64,000 nucleotides of DNA from Carposina sasakii (taxonomy: Eukaryota; Arthropoda; Insecta; Lepidoptera; Carposinidae), in assembly GCA_014607495.2 (NCBI GenBank), contig CP053175.1, positions 1,922,001 through 1,986,000 on the forward strand, in the 5' to 3' direction. A model generated the notes under the pieces. That model did no database searches. It was not told the origin of the DNA and saw only the letters and a list, made by a program, of their open reading frames with translations. A program made the translations under genes and the position numbers. Below, piece after piece: positions 1-12,800 of the stretch. Numbering within the stretch: position 1 is the first letter of the stretch; each line of letters starts with the position of its first letter.

Positions 1-453
1 ATGTTCATTGGGGACAGCGAGGGAGGACTAAAAACGGATTTCCCGAAATGCCCACGGGAAGGGGACAAACGGGAATTCATAGTTTTTACGAAAACCGCTA
101 TACATATGAAGCTGAAATTGGGCATATATGTTCATTAGGGACTGCGAGGAAACACTAGAACGGATTTCCCGAAATTCCCACGGGAAGGAGACCAACGGGA
201 ATTATTTATTTTTTACGAAAACGGTTAAATATGTGAATCTGAAGTTGAGCATATATGTTTATTTGGGACCCCGAGGAAGCACTGGGAACGGATTTCCCGA
301 AATTCCCACGGGAAGGGGACAAACGTGAATTAATTTTTTACGACAACCGCGATAACATATAGGCTACTTTTTACACTTAACATATAGGCTACTTTTTATT
401 TTTTCTGTAGTCCACGCGGACGGAGTCGCGGGCGTCCACTAGTTTATAAATAA
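1..453 (+). repeat. Non-autonomous element ending in CTAGT, with three tandem 127-bp units
   Basis: Three direct units start at 1, 128 and 255, each containing the core CGGATTTCCCGAAAT followed by CCACGGGAAGG. The right end (about 410-450) reads CCACGCGGACGGAGTCGCGG and stops at CCACTAGT. Related CTAGT ends occur at 23464-23701, 39822-40045 and 43510-43739. This resembles lepidopteran Helitron-like (Lep1-type) elements, where CTAG before T is the 3' terminus; that family assignment is from memory. The element continues left of the window. Confidence 0.6.
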
Positions 454-594
454 AAGGAGGATTGCTTGCAGTGGCAGTGGCCGCACCGCTGGCAGTGTGC
501 CCAAAAGGTTAACCGCAAGCTGGATAGCAAGCCTCTTTCCCACTATCCAAAGAATGAGCTAGCTTTGGTCATTTGATATCTCGATATTTTTCAG

Positions 595-3500
595 GTCAAG
601 CAATGTATATCACCTACACAGGATGTGAAAGTGTTGAACTCGAATACAATTCTCCTAATAATGAATAGATATAAACCGGACATAGAAGACTATAACTGCT
701 TACAATGCGAGCTAACTCCTGAAGATCTGGAGCTGTATGTTGATGATCTGTATCCGAAACTGAAGTTGAGGTACTGGATATTGGGTACTTATTATTAACC
801 GACTTCAGGGAGTCATTTTATATTAGTAATCACGTAAGGATTATTTAATTTCGAAAAATCAAAAGTGACACTTTTTGGAAAATATAATTCTTTGAGTTTG
901 GGCACAAATATTTTATTTAGATGACACCTTCACTTCAATTTTTAGATATCTTATAGGTATTTTTTTATAGATAGTAGGTAATAGTAACAAGGCTAAAGAT
1001 AATGGAACTAGGAAGAAGATTGTGGAAACATCCCACATGTTTTGGTTGTTTAGAAAGGAAGAAATCGGTTCTCTGGTCAAAAATATCAAATAACTTTTTG
1101 GATTGTCCTGTATTTATTTAGCCTCATAGAATAAAATGTTCTTTTACAGTCGATATAATAAGAACAAGGATCCAACGAAAATCTACATCTTAACATCAGT
1201 CCTTCTATTCCACTCCTGCTTGAGCTCAAAGACAGGAAAGGTTGGAGGAGATATATGCCATTTAATGTCGAAGAATGACCAATATACTATATTAAGGTTC
1301 TGCGAAACTCTCTTTGCTTCGGAGATTACCGTTGAAAATATTGAAACTGCTATAAGAGGTATACATAAATAGTTACATACAAACATGTACGGCTATGCTC
1401 CCAGAAATATAGCCAGAGCTGCTAGGTCGCGATTGAGATCTTTCAGCTTCTTTTTGCATAGCGATGAGAATGTTGAGATGGATGTGTGGAGTTACAAGAA
1501 TAGATAAAATAAGAAATGAGTATATAAGAGGAAGTATTAAAGTTGCGCCGATTACAGACAAGTTACGAAGTAACCGTCTGTCTTGGTACGGGCATGTAAA
1601 GCGACGGGATGAAAGATATATTTTACAGAGAGCGTTGTGCATGAGTGTGGATGGATATAAAGGAAGAGGTAGACCAAAGATGTGTTTGATGGACTGTGTG
1701 AGGGAGGATATGCGTGTACTGGGAGTGAGCAATGAGATGACGGATAATAGGGATGAATGGAAGAAAAGAACATATTGCGCCGACCCCAAATAAACGGGAA
1801 ATATGAGGTCTGATGTAAAATATTAGTAAGAAAGTAGCTATCTATATAAATAGAGAACGCTCCTGACTTCCTTAGTCGACTCTTGAGACATGCATGGAAG
1901 GAGATGCAGCTGATGTATTCTAGTGAAGCCCCGCATCAGCACTGGAAATTATTCGTTATATAGTTGGATATTAAATACATTTTCTTTCAGTTGCTTGCGA
2001 ATCAAAATACAAATCGAAATCAAATTTGACGGCATCGCAGAAAGAGGCACTAAGCAAAATGAATCTAAATCTGAATCTTAGAGAGTTTCCTTCCCAATCT
2101 ATGCCGTCGTTGAATTTTTCTAGATCAGGCATCACTTGTGTAGCTCGAGGTAAATAATTATTCACTTACTGGTTTTGTCCACCACCGGGCCTTATACTCT
2201 CCACTGACGACTCATGATTCCGATCACAGGTAACTAGTAAACTGGATGTAATTTGCGAAGTTTATTTTAGACAAAAACCATAGCTAAAATACTTATTAAG
2301 TCTAAGGCCGCACTACGGCAAAACCACCGAGTTGTGACTAAAAGAAACCATTGGAAATGGCCGCACTGACGGTTTATCCCCGCGACTGATTTTAAAACCG
2401 CGTTTTGGTTCATGACTAGCGGGTAAAAACCGCGCCAAAATTTGTTGTCCTTAGAACGTATATTCGCGGTTGTTACCGTAGTGTGTGCGTCTCGAGCGGT
2501 TTTGCGGTTACGGTGCGTTTGGCACTTACTCTAATGAAATTTAGTCAAAACGCTGTCTATATCCCTTACTTCTAGGCTGTACTTGGAAAAACCATAAGTA
2601 ACTAATTCCCGTATACAGGATGTAACAGAAGTGGTATGTTAAAGCGAAATGCTTCTAAAATATTATAACTCACTACAAACATGTAATTTCGAGCCTTAAA
2701 CTTTGTGGATAAGTTCTCTGGAGTGGTTTTTTTCATAGTCAGCCGCTCAACATATCCGTTTTGTTACACCCTCTATATGTAGGTAAGGAGATAATTGCAA
2801 ACTTAACGCACCTACTGAAATAAGCTATTATTGTTTCAGCTCAATCAGTGACTATGATTCCAGTATCTGAGGCAACCGTGCCTCCGCCACCTAGTAAGTA
2901 ATCAATTATTCTATTATCACCTAAAATGATTATAAAATAATGATAGACATACGAATAGAAACAGATAACTTTGTCCACGCATCCATTTATGTAATATTAA
3001 TGCTCTAGACCGTGTTTCAGTAAGCTTTGATTTACTCGAAGGTGTAGTCAAAAAGGAACATTAACTTTTATATGTAATTTTATATGTTGCCTGCAACAAC
3101 AGGCCTTACACCGTCCGACTGAAAGGCGCACGTCTTATTCATTGGACTATCTTGGGCCATCATTACTTATGCATCCATTATGTTTTGGAAATAACTTTGA
3201 ATAAAAAGAGATTTTGTAGCTACGACGATTTGACAGTTAAGTATGTTGCGGCTTATGGAAGGAATATGATTGTGAAGTAAGCTCTAGTACATAATATGAA
3301 ATAAACTATAAAAAATATTGCGTCGAATTTATTCATAGTTTTAAACTTTTGCTAACATAATATTTTCGGTCTATTATAACGTTATAAAGGAAGTGGGAAA
3401 TGTGATTTGATATTATTTTCTTTTCCAAAGAAAATCTAGATATGACAGATATTTTGGTCGTCCTCACTCACATATCCAAGTTTATAAAGCACAAAAGTTT

Positions 3501-4310
3501 ATTTTCTTTATCATGCTTTTCGCAATAAACAGTTGGTAGGTTTACCAAAATTTGATATCCATTCTTTCACTCATTATTTCAAATCTTCACCATCATCGTC
3601 ATTGTCAGTCATGACCGGGATTGGCCCACCACTCATTTCTGCTTCTGCAACTCCTGTAAGCCAGGATCAGCAGAGGCGACCATAAAAATGCAATCAAAGT
3701 ATAGAAAATCCCGGGGGACCTAACAAGTGACTAAAAAGTATTAAAACTAAGACAACAGAATTTTAAGTATGAAGATAGGTGCACCTAATATTAAATTAAG
3801 CGCTAAGACAAAATTATTACAAAAACATCCTAAGCTACCTATAAGTTATTATGCCAATAACAAGTGTGACAAAATTCTTTGAAGGCACGAAATAGATGTG
3901 TATAGATGAGAAAAGGTCATGATGATCGATTGGTCAGTCATGAGAAGTCCACTGCTGAACATAGGCCTTGCCCAACATACTCCATTCTGACTGGTCGGAA
4001 GCAGCCTGGATCCAACCCCTAGGTTACGACCTATCGTCCATCCATCTCGTGTCTCTGATCTGAATCTCAAATAGTTTAGTTAAATTCGATAGAACAAACA
4101 TTCCAACTATTCCCTATAGGTAGTCGGGTGCCAACAGACATAGTAACATTCTTATATCTGTATTTCAGATATAAAATGTCTGCCAGATTGTCGATGCAAC
4201 CGCTGTAGGTTCCAAGGTCCTCCGTGCGGTTTAACCACATTCAAAGAGGATTGCTACAGAGATGAGTCATATTTAGGACCTCCCTGCTTTAGAGATCGCA
4301 CTCCCCGTTG
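595..4310 (+). CDS. Gene A: NuMA/HOOK-like domain plus cysteine module, partial
   Basis: Five exons join in frame: 595-770, 1150-1358, 1991-2149, 2840-2893 and 4169-4310, each with AG acceptor and GT donor. Exons 1 and 2 carry the split N-terminal domain shared with genes B-D: a VKQCISPTQDVKVLN start, then LYPKLKLR, then YILTSVLLFHSC and MSKNDQYTILRFCETL. Exon 3 begins VACES as in the paralogs. Exon 4 is a proline-rich 54-nt phase-1 exon. Exon 5 has the module C-x3-C-x-C-x2-C-x6-C-x8-C and ends in phase 2. By comparison with B-D, the first coding exon (ATG to a Trp codon) should lie left of position 1. The domain assignment rests on remembered similarity to human NuMA (LLLYHS and acidic helix pattern) and is moderate. 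The 3' continuation is uncertain: either the membrane exon at 5458 (leading into GH20) or a lost exon. Confidence 0.75.
1440..1797 (+). mobile_element. RTE-type LINE remnant (reverse transcriptase C-terminus)
   Basis: The frame at 1464-1793 encodes MLRWMCGVTRIDKIRNEYI, SWYGHVKRRDERYI, GRGRPKMCLMDCVREDMR and ends YCADPK. This pattern is typical of the C-terminal end of RTE-clade (BovB-like) LINE polymerases. It is 5'-truncated and sits in the intron between the second and third exons of gene A. Confidence 0.75.
2616..2776. repeat. MITE with TACAGGATGTAACAG / TGTTACACCCTCTA ends
   Basis: Terminal inverted repeats flank about 130 bp in the intron before gene A exon 4. Related copies with TATGTTAAGCGAAA inside lie at 26377-26599, 35941-36208 and 38680-38904, with a fragment at 38358. 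The rest of this intron (2150-2615) holds a GC-rich repeat-like stretch at about 2300-2530 and no coding signal that I can support. Confidence 0.65.
2894..4168. other. Gene A intron with SINE-like fragments, no gene seen
   Basis: Fragments at 3595-3720 and 3935-4075 contain the AGTCCACTGCTGAACATAGG core of a recurrent lepidopteran repeat that is also found at 25680-25800. The remaining sequence is AT-rich with no exon of matching phase. Confidence 0.6.
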
Positions 4311-4972
4311 GTAAAGTAGTTTATTTATCAATATGTCTTTCAAAGTAGCTTGTCTCTGATGTCCATTGATTAACCAGAAAGAATATTAAATGGTTATTTC
4401 GCTTGGAATTTTGAAATGTAGTCATAAAAGACTAAAAGATCCGAGGTTTGTTAACTTCATGGGATACAAATGGACATCTATTCATACGGTCATTCAAAGT
4501 GAATCACGATATGTAAGTACTTAGAATAATAAAAATAATGACAGACAATTTGAAGTTTAATGGTTAAGATAAGTTGCTATAGTAGGTACATGGTTTAAAT
4601 TTCAAAATTAACAAAATTTATTTAAACGTTTCAAAATTACCTTTATCATATTCCTACCATAAGCATTGACATTACACAGTTAAAGCTATTGTGAGATTAT
4701 GTAATTTGACTTGTTTTTCGCAAAAACGATATTTTTAAATACAATAAAATTTTGAAACCTGAAGAAAATCACAAAGCATAATGGATGGCATAAATTGATG
4801 GTTTCTCAAAAATAATTCTACGCAACTTCTTAAGTAATCTGTAAGATTTTTATTGATTATTATTGACAAGCCTGACTATATTATCTTTGTGAATAGTATC
4901 AATGAATTTAATTAATCTGCAACAGAATAACAACCTCTTAGCCCAGAATTATAAATGTCCATTTGTATTACA

Positions 4973-5170
4973 GGTAGATGTTTTCAATTCCAAATAAGCG
5001 AGAGATATGCCCAAACCGATCCGTTCAAGCCTTGGGATCGGTATGGGAGGTACACCCTGTCTGAGCCAAGAGGGGTCATCCGACCTCATATGGATCTGCT
5101 GGACACGGCTGCATTTGCTCCAGATGTAGAGTGGGCATCACCCTTTGCTATAGACAAACATAAGCCATAA
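4973..5170 (+). CDS. Possible alternative last exon of gene A
   Basis: After the acceptor ATTACAG, a phase-1 frame runs 65 codons to TAA at 5168-5170, with GRCFQFQISERYAQTDPF and WDRYGRY. The acceptor phase fits exon 4 of gene A (donor at 2894) but not the cysteine exon, whose splice here would give an immediate stop. It could therefore be an alternative, soluble C-terminus that skips the cysteine module. The YAQTDPFKPWDRYG stretch faintly recalls the YADPxDPYG modules of gene D. A chance open frame cannot be excluded. Confidence 0.35.
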   Translation, partial: GRCFQFQISERYAQTDPFKPWDRYGRYTLSEPRGVIRPHMDLLDTAAFAPDVEWASPFAIDKHKP

Positions 5171-5443
5171 CATCTAACAAAAGGGAGATGATAAAGGAGA
5201 ATAAATATATAATACCACAGTGATTGCAGCTCCGTAACGTTGACCAGTGACCTACCGTAGTAGACTGTAGGGTACCTACTACGGAACATCAAACAGAAGT
5301 AGACTGGACAATTGTATTTTTTTTCTATGAAAACCAGTATCGCTGAGATTACACATAGATAGTACTATTTATATTTGTCTAATTAGAGCTACTCAGAGCT
5401 TTTGAAGAGTTTGGATCATTCGTTGTTTGTAATTGTGATAAAA

Positions 5444-8400
5444 ATGATTTATTTTAGGACCGCCTGCTTCACCTGTCGGTGTATTTGTTTTTGGATATTG
5501 TTTCTAATTGCGATCATGTTGGTCGCATTCATCATAAGTAATATATACTTGTCGCATAAGTATAAAACCGAAACTGGCAACAACCCCCCGAGGGTTATGA
5601 AGGCTGGTCGAAAACATAGAGGCGGCATGTTTCTGTAAGTTATTTAAAGTTTTTTTTTAATAATTGCAAAATGAATAAATATTTTGAAAAAAAATATTTT
5701 GGAGTATGACTGTTTTATACCTGATGTCTTGTGGAAAGACTCCTATATGAAGTTGAAGTTGATTTTCAACATCCCAATGATGATGATGGTTCTGATAAAT
5801 TTGTTATCATTGACAAATATGATACTCGTATGTCATGAATTCTAACGTAGTTGTTTACTATTTCTCAGTGGAACCAGATTGAATAAGAGCGCTACATGGC
5901 GATGTACTGAACACCTATGTGAAAAAGTGACTGAAAATGATGATTATATGGTAACAACGTATCCATCTTACAGCAAATGTACTTTATTATGTACTGGACC
6001 ACAACTCTGGCCATACCCAACAACGACACCACATTTCGGATCAGAAGTGGTTGCATTAGCCAGTACAATACTCGACTTCAAATTTAAAACTATACCCTCC
6101 GAAGCTATAAGTCAATATCTTTTGAAAGCCACGGAAATGTTTTCGGATGATTTAACTACTTTAGAGAAAAGAAGATATGCACAAGATAAAAGTACGCTAG
6201 TAAGGAAAACAACTATTGAAATAGATGTTTCTAATGATACTGATCCAAGATTAAGGCTGGATACTGATGAATCATATACTCTGAATATACGTTCAAGTAC
6301 CTTCCAAATAATTATCAGGATTGAATCATTTTCATTCTGTGGAGCACGACACGGTTTAGAAACATTGAGTCAACTTATATTACTAGATAAAAGTATAGGT
6401 TATCTCATTACTTTAAACGAAGTATCTATAAGTGATTCACCTATTAATAAATATAGAGGCTTGATGGTAGATACTGCTCGTAATTTTTTACCGGTACCTG
6501 ATTTGATACGAACAATAGATGGTATGGCTATGGTGAAATTGAACACCTTTCACTGGAGAATATCTGATGGGACCAGCTTTCCTATGGAAGTACCCGATAT
6601 TCCAGAACTGATTGAGTATGGTGCTTATGATAACGCAATGATTTATAAAATAGATGATATAAGAGATATTGTAGATAGAGCTGCTTATCGAGGTATTAGG
6701 GTGCTGATTGAAGTAGCAGCACCAGGGCCTGTGGGTAGACCGTGGTCGTGGAGCGATCAGGTATCATGTCCGTATGGAAATGGCACATCATGCGACAACA
6801 TCTTATGTTTGCGAATGGAAATGACCGAACTAATTTTCGATGCCTTACAACTCATATATGCACAGATTATAAAACTGACAAAGGTAGAAGACGTCTTTCA
6901 TCTAAGCAATGGAGTGTTTTCATTGGCTACCTGTTACAACTTGTTTGAGTCTAGACAAGGCTACTTAAATAAAGCTTTAGATAGTCTTAGGTTTGCTAAT
7001 GGAGGGAAATTGCCTAAATTACCGCTGATTTGGTATTCCAAAAATTGGGAGGAAGAAAATGAAGGCAAAGTTTTTTATGATTTAGGTATACAGCTTCATG
7101 AGATGCCAATGAAAGCTGATTTGAGAGATTATAAGGTGATACACTCCAGTCGATGGGATTTGTCCTGTGATATGCAGAAGCAAAGATGTACGAAATATAG
7201 GTAAGTAGGAATGAAATATCATGAGTTTATTTTAAAATATTCCAAAGTAATTAAATCTATGTACTTTATATACAATAAGTAATAATAATATTTAGGACTT
7301 GGCAAGAAATGTATGGATGGAAGTCATGGCGTAATATAGAAGTTTACACCATCGAAGGCGGAGAAGCTATCCTATGGACAGATTTGGTAGACTCAGGTAC
7401 AGTACATGAATATTTTTCCAATGGTCAGATAGCCTTTCTGAAGGACCAAGTTGATGCGGTCCTTCTCAAAACTTGATCAAAATAGTGACAGCATTAAGTT
7501 TAATCAGAAAGGCTAGATCATTGAAAAAATAGGTCCTTAGTTTACTATTATTCTAAAATTATTATTAAAGAAAGATTATTATTCTTGTCACGTGAATCTT
7601 TATGAAAATCAAAATGATTTGTCGTGGTCACATTAGGAATATTATTTATTGGAATTTATGTACAAATAAATGGCTTTTATAAATCGGTCGACCGGATATC
7701 ACAAACGTTACATTAGGACATAATGTAGTTAATAGTATGGTTAAATTAAGAATCCTACTTGGTAGATTTTATCACCTAAGTTTCAGGGTCCCAATAAGTA
7801 CCCTAAAATGTATCTACAAATCCCTAGTAGAACCTACCCTGAGTTACTCCCTTGACTGTTATGGCCTCACGTTTAAAACAAATATGGAAAAAATTGAAAA
7901 ACTACAAATTAGATTTCTTAAGCTATTAGTAACTAACCAAACTAGAAATAAATGTAAAGTTAGTCTAGAAATAAATATTCTATTCTATTCTATTCTATTC
8001 CTAAAACACAAATACTTATTTCTAGTCAATCAGCATAACAATCAAGATAACACCCTATGTCATGTAATGAGACAAACATATGACACCAGATCCATAGCCG
8101 CAGGTAAGTACGCTGTCCCCAGAGTAAGCAATTATTATGGAGACAGGCTCATTGAAAAACGATTACCATACTTGCTTAACGCCTTACCTGCGTCTATCAG
8201 AATGGAAACACATAAAAACAAATTTAAAAAATCACTACACTCCTATCTGCTTAACAGTATATAAACTCAAATTCTTGTCATTATTTATTAAGCTCAATTT
8301 CTTAGCCTTTTATACTTCAGAATAATTATTTAATAATTAGTTAACTATCGTACTTTAATATACTCATATATAATAATTGTCATCCGTTTCACAGAATAGT

Positions 8401-9224
8401 CCCTGGGCCTGATTTTAGAACTAACATTTTTAGTATGCAGTAAAACAAAGAATGCGGTCATGCACATAGTAACGGGCGCTATCTTCCATGGGAGCTATAC
8501 GGTGAAACGCACTCTAGTACATAGTATTTAATATTAATCACGGATCCCACAGTCAAACGGCGCAAGCAGTTTTGTGGGACGTTGTACCTAATTTTAAGTC
8601 CTAGAATATTTAAAGAATAATAATAAATAAAATAAAATAAAATAAAATTACTTTATTTTATTCCAGGTAACCTAGATTACCACATTTGGCCTAGAACTGC
8701 AGCGATAGCCGAGATATTATGGTCGGATGCACACACATCTGCCGAACCCAACGTTACAGTCTACTCTAGATTAAACAGTCAAAGGTACAAGGGCGCTTAT
8801 CTTGAATTCAGTTTTTTACATACATACACCCATTACCCCCCAAAGACGTTGGGCAGAAGTGTGCAAATTACACACCTACTTTTCACCAGTTAGCTTACGA
8901 GTATTAAGTCCAACGTAGTAAGAGGTGAGCCTAGCGCCGCTTTTCGGGACAATATAAAAATCTAGTGCCGTTAAATAGCAGGGCAGGTAAGGCTGACGTT
9001 CGAGCCCAGGACCTATGGATTAGCGGATAGTGGTGACCCTAACCCAACTGCGCCAATCGATTGTGAAAAGTGCTGTATATTAGCAGTTATTTTTCTTGCT
9101 ATTTATTATTTTTTTCAGCCAACTGATGCTCCTTCGAGGAATACAGGTGCAGCCAGTGTGGCCGACATGGTGCAATTATTATCCTGTCTCGTGCAGAGAT
9201 CAGATTGAGCTAGACAAAGTCTAG
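5444..9224 (+). CDS. Fused-lobes-like GH20 hexosaminidase, probable pseudoenzyme
   Basis: Five exons (5444-5634, 5869-7200, 7296-7396, 8667-8784, 9119-9224) join in phase into 615 codons plus TAG. Residues about 12-36 are a hydrophobic membrane anchor preceded by CFTCRCICFW, giving a type II topology as in insect fused lobes (FDL). FDL trims GlcNAc from N-glycans in the secretory pathway. The GH20 fold is clear: WRCTEHLCEK, LWPYPTTTP, FCGARHGLETLSQL, YRGLMVDTARNF, NTFHW, GAYDN, RAAYRGIRVLIE, GGEAILW, WPRTAAIAEILWS and a final WPTWCNYYPVSC. The active site is destroyed: the GGDEV catalytic motif is SNGVF at residues 410-414, the second His of the HxH motif is Arg, and the AH of DAPAH is GP. 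The rest of the fold is undamaged and open, so the gene looks maintained, perhaps as a lectin-like or structural protein. The start is ambiguous: ATG at 5444, or splicing in at 5458 from gene A. Confidence 0.88.
7690..8645 (+). mobile_element. Non-LTR retrotransposon remnant in GH20 intron 3
   Basis: The frame at 7737-8264 encodes the C-terminal part of a LINE reverse transcriptase (VPISTLKCIYKSLVEPTLSY, KIEKLQIRFLKLL, then RLPYLLNALPASIR near the end). It is followed by an untranslated tail finishing in (AAATA)n-like repeats at 8612-8645. It is 5'-truncated, so not autonomous. It explains the long (1.27 kb) third intron. Confidence 0.75.
8820..9062 (-). repeat. tRNA-derived SINE in GH20 intron 4
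   Basis: On the minus strand the segment 9060-8990 has a tRNA-like head: TTGGCGCAGTTGGGTTAGG (box A-like), then CCTGGGCTCGAACGT (box B-like). The body contains GTGTGCAAATTACACACC (8854-8872), which recurs at 46030-46060. Confidence 0.6.
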
Positions 9225-9891
9225 AACAGTCTAGGAGATCTTGGGATTATGATCGAGACGTCTTTCATCAACTTAAACAAATTCTTCTTCTTAAGTGTTA
9301 TTTACTTACTGTTGTTTTAAAGTACTAATAGGGCATAAAGTTCATGTTATGTTAGTTAATTTTAATGATAATATAGACAGATGTTAAGTAAAAAATAATA
9401 GTTTTATTTATTATCATTATCACGTAGCTATGGGGATTTTTGTGATCTTAGGGGACCTTTTGCGAGATTTTCGACTGGTGTCCATAAGCTGTATTAGCGT
9501 TTTAGCATGTGCCATAATAAAACAAACTAGCTTTATGTACACAATATAATTAATAAAGTTTTTATTTTCTATTCGTTACTCATTACAATAAACCAAAAAA
9601 TACTTTATATAAATTATGAGAGTTAAATATATATAAGAGGATTATATTATCTGATCTAATATTAGGGTCTCCTTCACAAAACTATCACATGAAAAGGTAG
9701 AACTTTTTAGCATACTTCCATCATATAACAAAAACTTCGCATTATAAACAATTCGACTAACCTAACTATCACAGAATTAATTCCACGATTAACAGACGTA
9801 TTAAGTTAGTGGTAAAAGCACCTTTGATTCATGCACACGGTGGTTGATACATTTTCTAAATATCATTAGTTTATACTACTAAACGTTCGCA
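9225..9891. other. Convergent 3' flanks of GH20 and gene B
   Basis: AATAAA signals on the + strand at 9552-9557 and ATAATAAAA at about 9513 could serve GH20. TTTATT stretches at about 9402-9410 could be AATAAA for gene B on the minus strand. No coding exon is seen. Confidence 0.4.
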
Positions 9892-12800
9892 TTATAGAAG
9901 CACCCTATCATCCGATATTTCCACTTCATCAAGAGAATCACTGGGGCCCTTTACAGTATATATTTTAAGATCGGATTCCCTACTATCATCTCTTATAATT
10001 TTAGCCAGTTCAGAGTCAGCCGGATCTCTTACGTTAGATAGCACAGCGTCAGATCCACTGGCACTTTTAACAATATTAGATAATTCGAAGTCCGATTCAC
10101 TACCACTTCTTAAATTAGTCAATTCAACCTCAAATTCACTGCCTCGTAATTCCACTTCAGGAGAGTTCGCTTCATCTGTAATCGTAGTCAAAATCTCAGT
10201 GGTATCCGATTCTGTTGCAGTAGAATTTGCTAGAATCTCTTGTTTAGCGCTTTGTACCATGTTATTGCAAATTATAGCGCCTATAAGTAATACTGCAAGC
10301 AGACACATTATGCACGTGCAGAGTGATATCACATTGGTCAGACATTTTGGAATGCAATTCAAACAGCAGTTCCAGTAACATCTGCAGCAGCAGTTCCAGC
10401 AGTAAATCCAGCAGCAATTTAAGCATCTTCTGCAACTGGAATTAATAACATAAGTAAACTCATGACTTGAGGATCAGGACACCAGTATCTTTTCAGTGGT
10501 GACGTCTTAAGAAAACGAGGAAAATCTAAAAAGTAGGCATGAAAACTTAATTTCCAAGATATATTATCAAGTGAGAATTCACAATGAAAGGGTAAAGTTA
10601 CCTGTGAAAGCGAAAGAGAGAATCTACAAAACATGAATTGTTAGCAATAAGATAGTTTTGTGATATTTTTCATGTTACTATGCTACATATATTTAAGATA
10701 GATAATACAATTTATTACCATCCTGGTCTCCTATGCCTAAACTTGGGAATAGCATCGAAGTTGAGTTGTATACATTCTCTAGTTTGTCCGGTTTTGATAC
10801 AAGGCGGTCCGTTAAGATGGCAGCGCAGGCAATCACAACCGGGTACGCAAGTCATCACTGAAATATTTTGACTACAGTTACGAAAAATAATTAATTTAAT
10901 TAATCAGTCATCATCTTCATGCCCTTAGCCCATTATTTATGTTTTTTTTTAAATCACATTGCCAATGATTTGGCATTTGTTTTACGGCTGGCTGCCTAAT
11001 GAATCACCATGTACCTTACTTATTAATTATTATGATAAAAAGGATTTAGGGTCCAAAAGGATTTATGAAAGCTGAAAGATGAGATATGATAGACAGATAC
11101 AATCTTCAGTTGAAATAGATAAGCATTTGGAGATACTTACAGCGACATCCAGGGTGAGCTGACGATGACGGTGTAACTGGAATTAGATAAGAAAAGTTAT
11201 TATCGCCCATTCACCTTTTAGTATTTTTATTATTTTCCTTAAATTTATAAGTTTGGTAACCTCAGAGTTAAAGACGTGATTAAAAATCCTTTATATGAAT
11301 CATGAATCGAGATCGAGCTTTGTGGCGGTATTATGTATTACTGTCATTATTGTCATTATTATGAACATAAATGTTGAAAAATTATGTAAACTTAACTTTG
11401 TGGGGAATTTTTTCCATTTTCTTTATTAATAATTTTATAATATATAATATCTTGACTAAGATAAATTTATAAAAACACTTCTCCATTAATATAATCCGTT
11501 AGGATATGGTTGATCGTTTCATCTTTAAACATTGTGCTGAGGGATTCAGCTTTGTTTGCCGAGATTTGGCTAGTGTATAGCTATCGGGATGAAAAATAAC
11601 GTTGCCAATATGTAATTTAGAAAAGAGATGGTAAAATTCGTCATCCGAGTAATTGACCCGGTGGCTCAGTGGTGAGAGTGCTGACACGCGGAATGCAGTG
11701 GTCGTGGGTTCGATTCCCACCCGGGTGAGGAATTTTTTCCATTTTCTTTATTAATAATTTTATAAACTTAACTTGCCAGACAACATATAGTAGTAGTAAA
11801 ATAATGATATTTTATGATACAGAAATGATGATAATATGATCTTACTATCGAGGTCGTATGATGACATTCTTCGGGGCAAGACGACTGATGGTCCTAAAAC
11901 AAATATTTTATGCATCAAACAATGAACTTATATATTTATATTGGGACCAAAATTGGATCAATCCGGACATGGATTGTACATAATGAAAAGAAAGGAGGTA
12001 CTAACGACCGTATGGGGAAAGTGTATCTGAAGCAAAATTAATCTGGTTAAAATTAATCTAACGTTAAGAAAGGTTATATAAGATTTGTATTAGGTGTGTA
12101 ACAAGAAAAACAGAAAGATGGAACAATAAGAAATTAGTCCACTATAGGTAACCTACTATATAACAACGAAAGAGACCCAAAAACGTTTACGTGATTTTGT
12201 ATGAAAAAAATGTGTATAAGTATCTTATAGGTAGGTACTCTGTAGTAGGCTATGTTCATATCCCTTTTGTTACACACTATATTTTTATAAATATTTCGCA
12301 AGTTGTTATTCCATTCTTCCATCACTCCATTCAAACTTTAGTTAATTGGACAAACTCTCTACGTAAAAGTACCTGTTGGCTTTTAGAAATTCCCCTGGCA
12401 GCTTCTTTGTGTAACGAAAATCTATTCAGGGATTTAGATATTTTATTCTTCTTACTCTCCAGTATCCGGAGTAAAATGTTAGCAAAAAATTAAATTTAAA
12501 TAAATAATTTTAAATGTATTATATAATACTCACTGCGGCAGCCAGGGTTGGCTGATAATTTATCTGCAACCAAAAATAACGCATCTTTAATTTTAGGCAC
12601 AACATGTCGATTATGTACAGAATTTATCGCTTCTATATACGGAGGGATAAGAGAAGGTGAAACAAATGGTAAAAACAGTGGTGACTAAGTGATTATTCAG
12701 AACCGCGTAAGGCAGAAAGACCACCAGATGGCTGGATGACATCACATGACATGAAAGTATAGGGTACACAATAGGTGGGTAAAGGTGGACTGATTTTAAA

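Noticed and set aside
7737..8264. Independent gene in the GH20 intron
   Set aside because: LINE polymerase C-terminus with AT-rich 3' tail; 5'-truncated remnant.
11655..11728. tRNA gene
   Set aside because: Box A and B are present but no complete cloverleaf is evident and the sequence is repeated at 41848, 48003 and 48329 with the same flanks; it is a SINE head.
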